Shown: positions 1-8,331, numbered from the stretch's first letter. The stretch: DNA of 64,000 nt from Lachnospiraceae bacterium (GCA_022769625.1 JALEJP010000083.1:1-64000), one strand, 5' to 3'. Made by a program: numbers and translations. Notes: a model not told the origin generated them from the sequence alone.

Positions 1-63
<63 letters not shown>

Positions 64-67
64 AAAA

Positions 68-138
68 AGCGGGTGATGGGAATCGAACCCACGTATCCAG
101 CTTGGAAGGCTGGTGTTCTACCATTGAACTACACCCGC
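68..138 (-). tRNA. tRNA-Gly(TCC)
   Basis: Full cloverleaf on the minus strand. Acceptor GCGGGTG pairs with CACCCGC, and the anticodon loop CTTCCAA gives TCC (Gly, GGA codons). CCA is not encoded. It is the middle gene of the cluster, four bases from tRNA-Arg. Confidence 0.97.
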
Positions 139-169
139 ATATAAATAAAATGAAATTTTCAAATTTCAG

Positions 170-244
170 TCGGGGTGACAGGATTCGAACCTGCGACCTC
201 CTGGTCCCAAACCAGGCGCTCTAGCCAAGCTGAGCCACACCCCG
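170..244 (-). tRNA. tRNA-Pro(TGG)
   Basis: Full cloverleaf on the minus strand. Acceptor CGGGGTG pairs with CACCCCG, and the anticodon loop TTTGGGA gives TGG (Pro, CCA codons). It is the first gene of the cluster and lies about 40 bases downstream of the consensus promoter. Confidence 0.97.
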
Positions 245-291
245 AAAAGTCGCTTGTCTGCATCTCTGTTACTCCGTCCGACGCAAGACAT

Positions 292-320
292 ATTATATAG
301 CGTTTGTTTTGTTTTGTCAA
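292..320 (-). promoter_or_regulatory. Sigma-A promoter of the tRNA cluster
   Basis: On the minus strand a perfect TTGACA (315-320) and a perfect TATAAT (292-297) are separated by exactly 17 bases. The start point would fall near 285, just ahead of tRNA-Pro. Such an exact match fits a strongly expressed stable-RNA unit. Confidence 0.9.
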
Positions 321-384
321 CAACTTTTTTTCATTTTTTTGTTTTTATTTTTTTCTGTTGCTGTATTGCCCTGCAACGGTTGAT

Positions 385-413
385 ATATTACCATGATTTT
401 TCGCATGTGTCAA
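385..413 (-). promoter_or_regulatory. Possible second upstream promoter for the tRNA cluster
   Basis: Minus strand TTGACA (408-413), 17-base spacer, then TAATAT (385-390). It lies about 90 bases upstream of the perfect promoter. The elements sit inside an inverted repeat (AACGGTTGA at 375-383 against TCAACCGTT at 410-418), so the signal may instead be a hairpin. The -10 match is only fair. Confidence 0.4.
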
Positions 414-494
414 CCGTTTTTTTTATTTTTTTATTTTTATTTCCATTTTTCTCTTTTTCCATCCTTTAAACACATTAACTGTGACCGGAATATG

Positions 495-518
495 CCAGCC
501 GGACACGTTCCCGGCTGG
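495..518 (-). terminator. Hairpin downstream of the yfcE-rdgB unit
   Basis: CCAGCCGG (495-502) pairs with CCGGCTGG (511-518) just past the end of the phosphodiesterase gene. There is no clear U-run after it on either strand, so it may act as an mRNA 3' stabiliser or a weak terminator. Confidence 0.4.
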
Positions 519-539
519 TCAAATGCCTGTCTCTTTCTT

Positions 540-1019
540 TTACAGATATCTTATCTCATAATGTGCCTTGCCTTCTTCATCAATCTCCATCCAGATATAG
601 CTGGGTCTGCGTCCTTCCTGACGCGGATAGGAAAGACTGCCGGGATTTAAGACCGTAAGATCCTCCTGAATATCCAGATATGGCTTATGTGTATGCCCGA
701 ACATAACGATATCTTTTCCTCTTGTCCTGGCCTGTCGTCTCAGTTCTTCGGTGTTCAGAGAAACATAATAATAGTGTCCATGGGTCATTAAAGCTTTATA
801 CGCTCCAATTTCAAACTCGATCTCTCTTGGAAGATCAGAGAAAAAATCATTATTTCCGCTGACGATCCGTACCGGGCACGGAACCATCCGGCGTATGTAG
901 TTCTCACTGCCCTCCACATCCCCAAGATGAATCAGACAGTCAAAGGGTTTTGTCATTTCTACTACTTTTTTGAGGTTTTCATCTCTTCCATGGGTATCAC
1001 TCACAATCAGTATCTTCAT
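540..1019 (-). CDS. YfcE/MJ0936-family metallophosphoesterase
   Basis: The 159-aa product has the motifs of the small calcineurin-like phosphoesterases: SDTHG (residues 7-11), HLGDVEG (31-37), GNND, HGH and FGHTH, which supply the Asp, His and Asn ligands of a two-metal centre. Cytosolic, with no signal peptide. Family members hydrolyse phosphodiesters in vitro; the cellular substrate is unknown. The gene begins one base after the stop of rdgB, the same pairing as ysnA-ysnB of Bacillus, so the two are certainly co-transcribed. Confident on family, not on substrate. Confidence 0.9.
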   Translation of the reverse strand: MKILIVSDTHGRDENLKKVVEMTKPFDCLIHLGDVEGSENYIRRMVPCPVRIVSGNNDFFSDLPREIEFEIGAYKALMTHGHYYYVSLNTEELRRQARTRGKDIVMFGHTHKPYLDIQEDLTVLNPGSLSYPRQEGRRPSYIWMEIDEEGKAHYEIRYL

Positions 1020-1020
1020 C

Positions 1021-1632
1021 TTACTCTTCCACTCCCTGCAGTACTGTGATCAACTGTTCTTTCATGGCACGCAGTGCCTTTCCTCTGTGACTTAGTTCGT
1101 TCTTCGTAACCGGATCGAGTTGCGCTGTGGTACAGCCATATTCCGGAAGATAAAAAATCGGATCGTATCCGAAGCCATTTTCCCCTCTCTCCTCATATCC
1201 AATGATGCCTTCGATCGTTCCCCTGCTGTGCAGTACGCGTCCGTCCGGCAGTACGGCCGCGATAGCACACACAAAACGCGCCGTACGCTTTTCATCCGGT
1301 ACCCCATCCAGACGTTCAATCAGACTGGCATTCTTTATATGGTAGGAGGTATCCTCTCCCATATAGCGCGCAGAATAAATTCCAGGCTCTCCATTTAAAA
1401 AATCAATCTCCAGCCCCGAATCGTCTGCTATTACAATATCATGACACATACTGTGCACCGCACGCGCTTTGATCTCGGCATTCTGTGCAAAACTCTTTCC
1501 GTTTTCCAGGATATCCATCTGAATCCCGGCTTCCTTCATGGATAACACAGGTATCCCGAGATCATCCATAATCATCCGGATCTCTCTCATTTTACCGGCA
1601 TTTCCGGTAGCAAACACAATCCTTTTTTTCAT
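1021..1632 (-). CDS. rdgB: XTP/dITP diphosphatase (RdgB/HAM1)
   Basis: A 203-aa Ham1-type nucleotide pyrophosphatase that removes ITP, dITP and XTP from the pool before they are built into nucleic acid. The N-terminal nucleotide-binding segment (FATGNAGKMRE, residues 7-17), the ADDSGLEID block (69-77) and the GYDPIF segment near 154 match the family, and the length is normal. A GGGAAGGGAAC ribosome site precedes the ATG. It is followed at once by the phosphodiesterase gene. Confidence 0.95.
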   Translation of the reverse strand: MKKRIVFATGNAGKMREIRMIMDDLGIPVLSMKEAGIQMDILENGKSFAQNAEIKARAVHSMCHDIVIADDSGLEIDFLNGEPGIYSARYMGEDTSYHIKNASLIERLDGVPDEKRTARFVCAIAAVLPDGRVLHSRGTIEGIIGYEERGENGFGYDPIFYLPEYGCTTAQLDPVTKNELSHRGKALRAMKEQLITVLQGVEE

Positions 1633-1694
1633 GTTCCCTTCCCTCTATCCTTTCTGATACGTCGAACTGTTCTCTATCAGCGTATCATATCACA

Positions 1695-3095
1695 TCATTT
1701 CTCATCTGTATAGGCTTTCAGACAGATATTTCCGTCATATTCCTCTTCCATCCGGATCCACCGGTAACCGTCCGCACTGACATATCCCTCGCCATCATCC
1801 AGAATCACCTGTTCCGTGGAAGCATCGGCACGATATTCCATGGCAACCGGGTATTTGCTTCCCGGTGTTCTGATCTTTACCAGCACTGCAAATTTCTGCC
1901 CCGCCGATATATCAAAGCTTTTTTTCAGTTCCGCTGTATAGTAGCCCGTATTCTTAAATTTTCCCGTCTGTACCTTTTCATAAAGTACCAGCGAAAAAGT
2001 ATTCTGATAATCCGGCACAACACAAATCTCATACTCCGTGTCCCTGCCCGTGGCATAAAATCCCACCGCACGCAGGATCTGATCGCTTTCTGCCTGATAC
2101 ACATTGGCAAACCAGCATGTCTCCTCGCCATATCCCATCTGTCCCACCCAGCCGCACAGATCAGACTGATAAATATGGTCATAATTATCTGCAGGCTCGA
2201 TCTTTGTGTAAGCGGCGCAGTTGCTTCCAATCCAGCTGTCTTCATAAGAAACATAAAAGATGCCATTTTCACCAAATGACTCTCCCCAGCTGTTCTGACA
2301 GATAAAAGCACCATCTCTGTCCGGCAAATGTGTGAAATTTTCTGCCGGATAAGTATCATCCCATCCGATAATCAGGACATCATGATTGATCTGTGCACTG
2401 CCATCATAATAATAGGAAGCAGATACGGGATCATAGTACGGAGACGTTCTCCTGTCTCCGCCCATATCCATATAGACAGAGCACTGAACTGCCCCGTAGT
2501 CATAAATAAGACGTTTGATCGCACCAAAATCCCGGTCCGTCACCATCTGAATCTCCTGTACGTGCCGCACGGCCGAAAGACCTTCTGCCGATATACTGTC
2601 ACCGTATGGATCCTGTTCTTCGGTGACAGGACCCTGCCATGCCGCCAGATAGGCCGTGGAAATGAGACAGGCACCACCTTCCTCCTGATTGTTTGAATAG
2701 CTGTTCTGAGTGGAAATATGATCTGCCGAGAATACAACAGACTCCTTCGGAAGCAGCACAGACTCAAGGGCTGAGGATGCAGCCACCGCCCAGCAGGTGC
2801 CAAGGGTGCCCTGGCTTTTTACCACCGGTGCTTTTCCCGTCACACGGCAGTCATAAAAAGCCGGAAGGCTTCCCTCCTGCTTCCCGTAAGTAGTTTCCGG
2901 AAGATCCGTTCTCAGGCTCCCTTCGGCAATCTCTTTTTCCGTCTCCACAACTGCCGTCCGTTCTCCGTATCTTCCTGATGTCAGCTGCGCCAGCAGATCC
3001 TGTGCCTGTGCAGGATACATCTCATAGATCAGATAGGCTGTCAGACATACGATCAGCACAATCAGCGTATTACGGATTCCTTTTATCAATTTCAT
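1695..3095 (-). CDS. Membrane-anchored papain-like (C1) cysteine protease with lectin-like domain
   Basis: 466 aa. Residues about 9-25 form a hydrophobic signal anchor, so the enzyme should face the outside. The papain-type triad is visible: QGTLGTCWA with Cys101, NHDVLIIGW with His238 and CQNSWGE with Asn268. The last third (about 300-460) resembles the all-beta lectin-like domain that follows C1 peptidases in many clostridial proteins. Its start lies inside the 3' end of the RNA methyltransferase gene (26-base overlap), implying translational coupling to an unrelated function. Substrate unknown; surface protein or peptide processing is likely. Confidence 0.85.
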   Translation of the reverse strand: MKLIKGIRNTLIVLIVCLTAYLIYEMYPAQAQDLLAQLTSGRYGERTAVVETEKEIAEGSLRTDLPETTYGKQEGSLPAFYDCRVTGKAPVVKSQGTLGTCWAVAASSALESVLLPKESVVFSADHISTQNSYSNNQEEGGACLISTAYLAAWQGPVTEEQDPYGDSISAEGLSAVRHVQEIQMVTDRDFGAIKRLIYDYGAVQCSVYMDMGGDRRTSPYYDPVSASYYYDGSAQINHDVLIIGWDDTYPAENFTHLPDRDGAFICQNSWGESFGENGIFYVSYEDSWIGSNCAAYTKIEPADNYDHIYQSDLCGWVGQMGYGEETCWFANVYQAESDQILRAVGFYATGRDTEYEICVVPDYQNTFSLVLYEKVQTGKFKNTGYYTAELKKSFDISAGQKFAVLVKIRTPGSKYPVAMEYRADASTEQVILDDGEGYVSADGYRWIRMEEEYDGNICLKAYTDEK

Positions 3096-4248
3096 TCACC
3101 CGCTCATTTCGTCTCGGAGGACGTGGTCCAATATACTGATAAAAATAAGTTCTTATCATACCATTATAAATTTTCCTGTTTTTATCTGCCTTTTTTCCAA
3201 TGTAACGCTGTGCATCCTCGTAGCTGGTGATCAGATATTTTGACCAGGTGTCCAGTCTTTCAAAACTCTCCCCGATCTGCCGGTACAGAGCCGGAAGCTC
3301 CTTTTTTTCTTCCAGACGCTCACCATAAGGCGGATTCGTGATAATAAATCCATATTTTTTCGGATGATGCAGTTCACTGACCGAACGCTGCTGGAAATGA
3401 ATCAGAGAATCTACACCGGCAAGCTTTGCATTTTCCCGCGCAAAACGAATCACTTCACCATCCAGATCATACCCCTGGATATCGGTATTTACAGACAGAT
3501 CTATCATTTCCTGTGCTTCATCCACCGTATCGTACCACATTTTTTTGGGAATCAGATGATTCCATTCTTCGGAAAGAAAGCTGCGGTTCATCCCCGGCGC
3601 AATATTTGCAGCCATCATGGCAGCCTCAATTGGAAAGGTACCGCTGCCGCAGAAGGGATCCACAAGTATCCTGTCCTTTTTCCATGGGGTCAGCATAATA
3701 AGCGCCGCTGCCAGAGTCTCCGAAATGGGCGCCTTCGCCGTGTTCAGACGATATCCTCTCTTATGCAGAGAAATACCGGTGGTATCAATACCGATCACTG
3801 CCTGGTCTTTTAGAAAGGTTACGCGGACAGGAAACTGCGCACCATCCTCTTCAAACCAGGTTTGCCCGTAGACCTGGCTCAGTCGTTTCACAATCGCTTT
3901 TTTCATAATCGACTGAATATCTGAAGGGCTGAACAGCTTACTTTTTACAGAAGTAGCTTTCGTTACCCAGAATTTCCCATTTTTCGGAATATACTCTTCC
4001 CAGGGCAGGGCTCTGGTGGCTTCAAACAGTTCATCAAAGCTCTCTGCGTGGACACTTCCCACTTTCAGAAGAATACGTTCTGCTGTGCGAAGAAAAACAT
4101 TGGCATAACAGATTGCCTGGGCATCTCCGTAAAAGGTAACCTTTCCATCCTCCACCTGACTGATCTCATAGCCAAGCTCTGTAATTTCCCGTTTCAGTAC
4201 AGCCTCAAGTCCAAAATGACAGGGCGCAATCAGTTCATAAATTTTCAT
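3070..4248 (-). CDS. THUMP-domain class I RNA methyltransferase (RlmL/YpsC type)
   Basis: 392 aa. An N-terminal ferredoxin-like/THUMP RNA-binding part (about 1-160) is followed by a Rossmann methyltransferase. DPFCGSGT (197-204) is the SAM-binding loop and NPPYGERL (305-312) the catalytic N6/N2-type motif. Homologues methylate guanine N2 in 23S rRNA (G2445 in E. coli RlmL). The product is the single-domain Firmicute form without the RlmK half. It heads a two-gene unit with the overlapping protease gene. Confidence 0.9.
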   Translation of the reverse strand: MKIYELIAPCHFGLEAVLKREITELGYEISQVEDGKVTFYGDAQAICYANVFLRTAERILLKVGSVHAESFDELFEATRALPWEEYIPKNGKFWVTKATSVKSKLFSPSDIQSIMKKAIVKRLSQVYGQTWFEEDGAQFPVRVTFLKDQAVIGIDTTGISLHKRGYRLNTAKAPISETLAAALIMLTPWKKDRILVDPFCGSGTFPIEAAMMAANIAPGMNRSFLSEEWNHLIPKKMWYDTVDEAQEMIDLSVNTDIQGYDLDGEVIRFARENAKLAGVDSLIHFQQRSVSELHHPKKYGFIITNPPYGERLEEKKELPALYRQIGESFERLDTWSKYLITSYEDAQRYIGKKADKNRKIYNGMIRTYFYQYIGPRPPRRNERVNEIDKRNP

Positions 4249-4301
4249 ATGCTCTCCAAATTCACTCTATTGTTTTCCGGTTTCTCTCCTGGCTTCGTCT
4301 G

Positions 4302-4844
4302 CTAAATCTGCAGCTCTCTGACAATCTGTCCGTCAAATCCTTTAATCGTAAATATCCCGTTCTGTAAAACAGCATAAGTGGGAGGGTTGCCTTCTTTGGG
4401 AATAGACACAGAGCCTGGATTCAATAAGATATAATTCTCCCTTTTTTCTGCGCAAAGCACATGGGTATGGCCATGGATCAATATATCTCCTTCTTTTAAC
4501 GGCGGAAGATGATTCTCATTGTAGATGTGCCCATGGGTGGCATACATCGTCCTCTCCCCATCCATCAGAATGCAGTAATCCGCCAAAACCGGAAAATCCA
4601 GCACCATCTGATCCACCTCGGCTTCGCAGTTACCTCTGACCGCACAGATTTCATTCCGCATCGGGTTAAGCATGGCAATGACCTCTTTGGGCGCATAATC
4701 CCGCGGCAGATCATTTCTCGGTCCATGGTACAGGATATCTCCAAGAAGGATCAGCCGGCCTGCCTGCTCCTTCTGATAAGCCTCAACCATTTTTCTGCAA
4801 TAATAAGCAGATCCATGAATATCAGATGCAAACATTAATTTCAT
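4302..4844 (-). CDS. yfcE: YfcE-type phosphodiesterase
   Basis: 180 aa from the start chosen here. The ATG at 4844 has AGGAG eleven bases upstream, and the protein then begins directly with the core strand MKLMFASDIHG; an upstream in-frame ATG at 4913 lacks a ribosome site. Motifs: SDIHG, LGDILYHGPRND, VRGNCE, ATHGH and HGHTH, giving a binuclear metal centre. Length and motif order match E. coli YfcE more closely than the paralogue at 540. Acts on phosphodiesters in vitro; physiological role unknown. Confidence 0.88.
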   Translation of the reverse strand: MKLMFASDIHGSAYYCRKMVEAYQKEQAGRLILLGDILYHGPRNDLPRDYAPKEVIAMLNPMRNEICAVRGNCEAEVDQMVLDFPVLADYCILMDGERTMYATHGHIYNENHLPPLKEGDILIHGHTHVLCAEKRENYILLNPGSVSIPKEGNPPTYAVLQNGIFTIKGFDGQIVRELQI

Positions 4845-4978
4845 AACAGATCTTTCTCCTTTTCTTTTCTGCTGTCTCCGTTCTATATTAATGCGGGCTT
4901 TTTCCTCTGTCAACAGCAGAAAAAAAACTCTGCTGTAATGCCTGTCCCGGTTCCCGAAACCATCTCCCTGTTCAAACA

Positions 4979-5005
4979 GAAGCCGGACTTTGAAAGCCCG
5001 GCTTC
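4979..5005 (-). terminator. GC-rich hairpin after the rhodanese gene
   Basis: GAAGCCGG (4979-4986) pairs with CCGGCTTC (4998-5005) across an 11-base loop, 33 bases past the rhodanese stop on the minus strand. No U-run follows on that strand, so termination would be weak or Rho-assisted. Confidence 0.45.
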
Positions 5006-5037
5006 CTTATAAATCTGTCTTCATTTCAAAAACATAC

Positions 5038-5334
5038 CTAACCAAGACGGCTGTGCCACGCATGAATCCCACCGATCAGAGTCTTCGTCCGGTATCCTCT
5101 TGCCGCCAGTTCTCTGGCTGCAACCATACTGACGGAACCTCTCTCACAGTATAGAATCAGCGGTACATCCCGCGGAAGCTCTTTTACGTTTTTCAATCGC
5201 GCATAAGGGATATTCACTGCTCCCGGAATATGACGCGCCGCATATTCCGCCGGCAGACGAAGGTCTATCACAAAAGCATTTCCTTCCTTCAGATAACGTT
5301 CCATTTCTTTTCCCGAAATCATTTCAAATTCCAT
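5038..5334 (-). CDS. Single-domain rhodanese-like sulfurtransferase
   Basis: 98 aa from the ATG at 5334, which has AAGGAG ten bases upstream (a further in-frame ATG at 5382 does not). The fold markers are VIDLR (22-26), HIPGAVNIPY (35-44) and the six-residue active loop after Cys63 (CERGSV), which would carry the persulfide. Cytosolic and single-domain, like GlpE/PspE-type proteins. The transcript seems to start near 5531, leaving a leader of about 200 bases that contains a perfect 14-bp hairpin. Confidence 0.88.
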   Translation of the reverse strand: MEFEMISGKEMERYLKEGNAFVIDLRLPAEYAARHIPGAVNIPYARLKNVKELPRDVPLILYCERGSVSMVAARELAARGYRTKTLIGGIHAWHSRLG

Positions 5335-5431
5335 ATCCGCTACACTCCTTTCCACTATACCATATGCGAAAAAAAATGCCACGGATACCTTTCTTTCTCA
5401 TCCAATCCAGACTTTTCAAAATCACGGAACG

Positions 5432-5465
5432 TGAAACAACCGGTAGGGGAGCTACCGGTTGTTTC
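5432..5465. repeat. Perfect 14-bp inverted repeat in the rhodanese leader
   Basis: GAAACAACCGGTAG (5432-5445) and CTACCGGTTGTTTC (5452-5465) are exact reverse complements around a 6-base loop. Neither flank has a U-run, so a plain terminator is unlikely on either strand. It lies between the predicted promoter (5538-5566) and the rhodanese start. Confidence 0.75.
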
Positions 5466-5537
5466 GAGGGGAGTATAAATAATTAATAAGGGGTTCGTAA
5501 AAAAAATTTTTGAAGGGTAAATTCTTTTTACAGTTGA

Positions 5538-5566
5538 ATTATAATATATATTGGTAAAAATTGCAA
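5538..5566 (-). promoter_or_regulatory. Predicted sigma-A promoter for the rhodanese gene
   Basis: Minus strand TTGCAA (5561-5566), 17-base spacer, TATAAT (5538-5543). The transcript would begin near 5531. Confidence 0.55.
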
Positions 5567-5877
5567 TAAGTATTTTTCTGTTTTTTTGAGTTTAAGTGGA
5601 AGAAAAACGTCAAAAATGCATCAGAATAGGGATAACCCTCCCTATTTTGGTCATTTAACCAGAAAGTAAAAACCCAAAATCCCACTTTTTTCACACGAAA
5701 CCAGACGGAACAGCAGAAAAAAAGAAATCGGAATTTTCCTGTATAATCACTTCCATATCCGGAAAGAATAATCTCTGTCCGGACAGACGCGATGTTTGTC
5801 GGGCAGACTTCGGGTTTATCCGGGCAGAGAAAGATGCCAAAGCATACGTTTACCGGAAGGATCATCCTTCCTATTTT
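5567..5877. other. Intergenic region with hairpin and three direct repeats
   Basis: No credible gene. A hairpin AATAGGG/CCCTATT lies at 5625-5646. A TATAAT (5742-5747, plus strand) has no recognisable -35. Three related units, TCCGGACAGAC (5778-5788), TCGGGCAGAC (5799-5808) and TCCGGGCAGAG (5819-5829), repeat every 20-21 bases, two helical turns, and the first is part of the palindrome CTGTCCGGACAG (5775-5786). A further palindrome, GGAAGGAT-C-ATCCTTCC, lies near 5855-5872. These look like binding sites for a regulator of the next gene, or a structured leader. Confidence 0.5.
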
Positions 5878-5892
5878 AAGGAGGTAATGAGA

Positions 5893-6090
5893 ATGGCAAG
5901 AAATGCAACATCCAAAAACAAAGCTCAGAACAAGGCCACAGACAGCACGAACACCACGAATACCACAAATGTGGAGAGCGGAACTTCCAAAAACACAACA
6001 AGCAAAAACAGGGCAGAGTCTTCTGCAACAAGCAAAAATGCATATGAGAGTTCCAGAAACTGCGGCAGTTACTCCGACGAAATGAAATAA
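5893..6090 (+). CDS. Small Ser/Thr/Asn/Lys-rich protein, function unknown
   Basis: 65 aa from the ATG at 5893, eight bases after AAGGAGG; an ATG at 5887 is too close to that site. The product is wholly hydrophilic, with no membrane segment or signal, one Cys near the end, and a recurring tripeptide SKN (ATSKNKA, GTSKN, TTSKNRA, ATSKNAY). It is not a recognisable family. Composition recalls small spore proteins but no SASP motif is present. The strong ribosome site and the terminator 54 bases beyond the stop support a real gene transcribed alone. Confidence 0.65.
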   Translation: MARNATSKNKAQNKATDSTNTTNTTNVESGTSKNTTSKNRAESSATSKNAYESSRNCGSYSDEMK

Positions 6091-6143
6091 CAGAGTTATC
6101 CTTTTGTCGAAGCTAAGCGGTAACCTGACAGACAGTTCAGCAT

Positions 6144-6178
6144 GTAAAAAGAACCTGCCGACGGCAGGTTCTTTTTAC
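6144..6178. terminator. Bidirectional intrinsic terminator
   Basis: GTAAAAAGAACCTGC (6144-6158) pairs with GCAGGTTCTTTTTAC (6164-6178), with A-run and T-run on opposite sides, so it can stop transcripts from both the small plus-strand gene and the converging leucine-rich-repeat gene. Confidence 0.9.
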
Positions 6179-6221
6179 AATCAGGATAACCGGCAGCACA
6201 ATGCTCTCAAAGCATACTTTA

Positions 6222-7889
6222 TCATTTTTGTATTTTTACTTTCCTTTTGCTGCTCCAGGAGCCATAATATTTTTTGCCTCCATAAGAAGCCCAGGCTCTT
6301 ATGCGTATATAATATGTTTTATTTCTCTGAAGATTCGAAATCGTCCGCGAGGTCGTCCCTGCTTTTTTTACTGTGATCGTTTTTGTTGTTTTCTTTTTTT
6401 TAAATTTCGAACTGGTGCTGTAGGAAATCTGATATCCTCCGGCATCCGTCACTTTTTTCCATTTCAGATAAATTCTTTTTGATGTTGTGTTTTTTGCATA
6501 GTAAAAATTTACTTTTGCCGGTTTGGGACTCCAGGCTTTTACACCGGTAAGTTTCACCGTAACGAAAACCGTCACACCGCTTCGTCCTGTTTTATAAGTA
6601 TAAGCTGACGTACGGTTCGCCGGAATGTCGCCATTCGTTTTCCAGAACAGTCCATCTGCACATAAGGAGGCACCCGTCAGATTCGTCACACTGCCTTTTT
6701 TAAATCCGCTGGCACGAAAGTCCGTCTGATAACCATCCTTTGTCTGAATCAGTGCAGTACTTACGATCTGGTTCTGAAACGAGGCAAGCGACAGTTTTTT
6801 ATTTTTGGATAAATTCAGAGCCGGAAGACAGTTATTGTCCGCAATCAAACTGACAAGTCCCGCTGCCGCGGTCACATCCAGAGCTGTGATCTTGTTTTCA
6901 CTGCAATTGACACTCAAAAGATTTTTGAGTCCGGTCAGATTCAGCGCTGTCATACGGTTGCTGAACGCTTCGATCTCCTTCAGTGCCGAATTTGACGTAC
7001 AGTCCAGCCCTGTCAGTTGATTCTGATAACAGTATAGCTCAGTAAGCCCGGGTGCTCCGGAAAGATCCAGGGAAGTCAGACTGTTTGTCCCGCACAGAAG
7101 TGTGGTAAGTGACGGGAGTACTCCAAGCTTTAAGGAAATCATGCCATTCCCCTCACAATCCACCTTCAGCAGACTGGAAAGCCCGGAAAGATCCAGACTG
7201 CTTATTTTATTTTCTCTGCAGATCAGATATTTCAGACTGGAAAGGGCACGCACATTCAGTGCAGAAAGCCCGTTCTGACTGCATTCCAGCTGTTCCAGAG
7301 CCGGAAGTCCGGACAAACTCAATGAAGCCAGAGAGTTGGTACTGCAGATCAGCTTTTTCAGTTTTGAGAGACCGCTTACCTTCAGGCTGGTCAGCCCGCA
7401 GTCTGAACACTCCACTTCCTTTAAATTGCTCAATTTGCGCAAATCCAGACTGGTAAGGGACTGGTTTCCTTCCAGCCGGAGATACTGAAGATTTGAAAAA
7501 TACTCAATTCCTTTCACATTTCTCAAATCTTCCTCATAGTAGAATTCCAGATATTTTACTCCATTCATCTCGGCAGCCGACAGTATCCCATCGTCTCCGG
7601 CAATGTATTCCTGCACATATGTGCGAAAAACCTCATCCGGAAAATGCGCCGCATCCACCGGTATACTTCCGGAACGTGCCGTAAATCCCACAGCTTCCTC
7701 ATCTGCGGTATCTTCCGTTTCCAGAATCCGGTCCATCGATTCTGTCTCACATTCCAGGATCTCGGCGGCCGCCGTCTCCGACTGCAGTTCTGCCGCAAGA
7801 AGCGTATCCGCACTGCAGCAAACCATTCCTGCCGCCAGCACTGCCGCCAGTATTTTCTGATATAAAGTACGATTACTGTTTTTTCTCAT
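6222..7889 (-). CDS. Secreted leucine-rich-repeat protein with C-terminal Fn3-like domain
   Basis: 555 aa from the ATG at 7889 (GGGGAG ten bases upstream). A signal peptide with Ala-rich core occupies about 1-33. Residues about 75-130 carry the cap (SIPVDAAHFPDEVFRTYV), followed by roughly a dozen internalin-like repeats of about 21 residues of the form LTSLDLSGLSSLxxLxC. The end (about 450-555) is a fibronectin III-like domain rich in Lys and Tyr. No sortase motif is seen, so the protein is secreted or held non-covalently. The start overlaps the end of the upstream exporter gene by 17 bases. Ligand unknown. Confidence 0.85.
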   Translation of the reverse strand: MRKNSNRTLYQKILAAVLAAGMVCCSADTLLAAELQSETAAAEILECETESMDRILETEDTADEEAVGFTARSGSIPVDAAHFPDEVFRTYVQEYIAGDDGILSAAEMNGVKYLEFYYEEDLRNVKGIEYFSNLQYLRLEGNQSLTSLDLRKLSNLKEVECSDCGLTSLKVSGLSKLKKLICSTNSLASLSLSGLPALEQLECSQNGLSALNVRALSSLKYLICRENKISSLDLSGLSSLLKVDCEGNGMISLKLGVLPSLTTLLCGTNSLTSLDLSGAPGLTELYCYQNQLTGLDCTSNSALKEIEAFSNRMTALNLTGLKNLLSVNCSENKITALDVTAAAGLVSLIADNNCLPALNLSKNKKLSLASFQNQIVSTALIQTKDGYQTDFRASGFKKGSVTNLTGASLCADGLFWKTNGDIPANRTSAYTYKTGRSGVTVFVTVKLTGVKAWSPKPAKVNFYYAKNTTSKRIYLKWKKVTDAGGYQISYSTSSKFKKKKTTKTITVKKAGTTSRTISNLQRNKTYYIRIRAWASYGGKKYYGSWSSKRKVKIQK

Positions 7890-8331
7890 CCTGTCGTTTC
7901 TCCCCTTTTTCTTTTCGTTTCCCCATAATGTCAAACAGGGAATCCACCACAAAAATTCCAAGTGCAATCATCCCTGCGATCTGAAGTGTCTGTACCAGAT
8001 AGCTGGCCCCGATGCTGCGTGTCCCTGTAATAAAATAATAAACCGCACGATAAAGACTGGCTCCAGGCACCAGCGTCAGAAAGCCCGGAATCAGAAACAC
8101 GGTCACCGGAGCCTTTTTGATCCGTGCAAAAAGGTGTGCAATCAGCGTGATCGATGCCGCACTGAAAAAATTGGCAATCATCACGCCAAATACCTTTGTG
8201 GCTGCCAGATAAACAAACCAGCCTGCAGCTCCGATAAAACCGCAGCAGGGAAGGTATTTTTTCGGCACATCCATCACCACAGAAAAAGTAAAAATAGCCA
8301 GAAAGGCCGCCAGTATCTGTGTAATCATCAC
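7873..8331 (-). CDS. ThrE-type threonine/serine exporter, YjjB-like subunit
   Basis: 152 aa with four or five hydrophobic segments and a charged Lys/Glu-rich tail. It matches the small C-terminal half of ThrE transporters (DUF3815, YjjB), including the segment LIPGFLTLVPGASLYRAVYYF. Paired with the YjjP-like half encoded just upstream (4-base stop/start overlap), it should form an inner-membrane exporter of small amino or organic acids; in Corynebacterium the two halves are fused. Exact substrate cannot be read from sequence. Confidence 0.85.
   Translation of the reverse strand: MMITQILAAFLAIFTFSVVMDVPKKYLPCCGFIGAAGWFVYLAATKVFGVMIANFFSAASITLIAHLFARIKKAPVTVFLIPGFLTLVPGASLYRAVYYFITGTRSIGASYLVQTLQIAGMIALGIFVVDSLFDIMGKRKEKGEKRQDEKKQ

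Noticed and set aside
5539..5865. 108-codon open frame on the minus strand
   Set aside because: The translation is Phe/Trp-rich nonsense without a ribosome site, and it covers the direct repeats and the rhodanese promoter.
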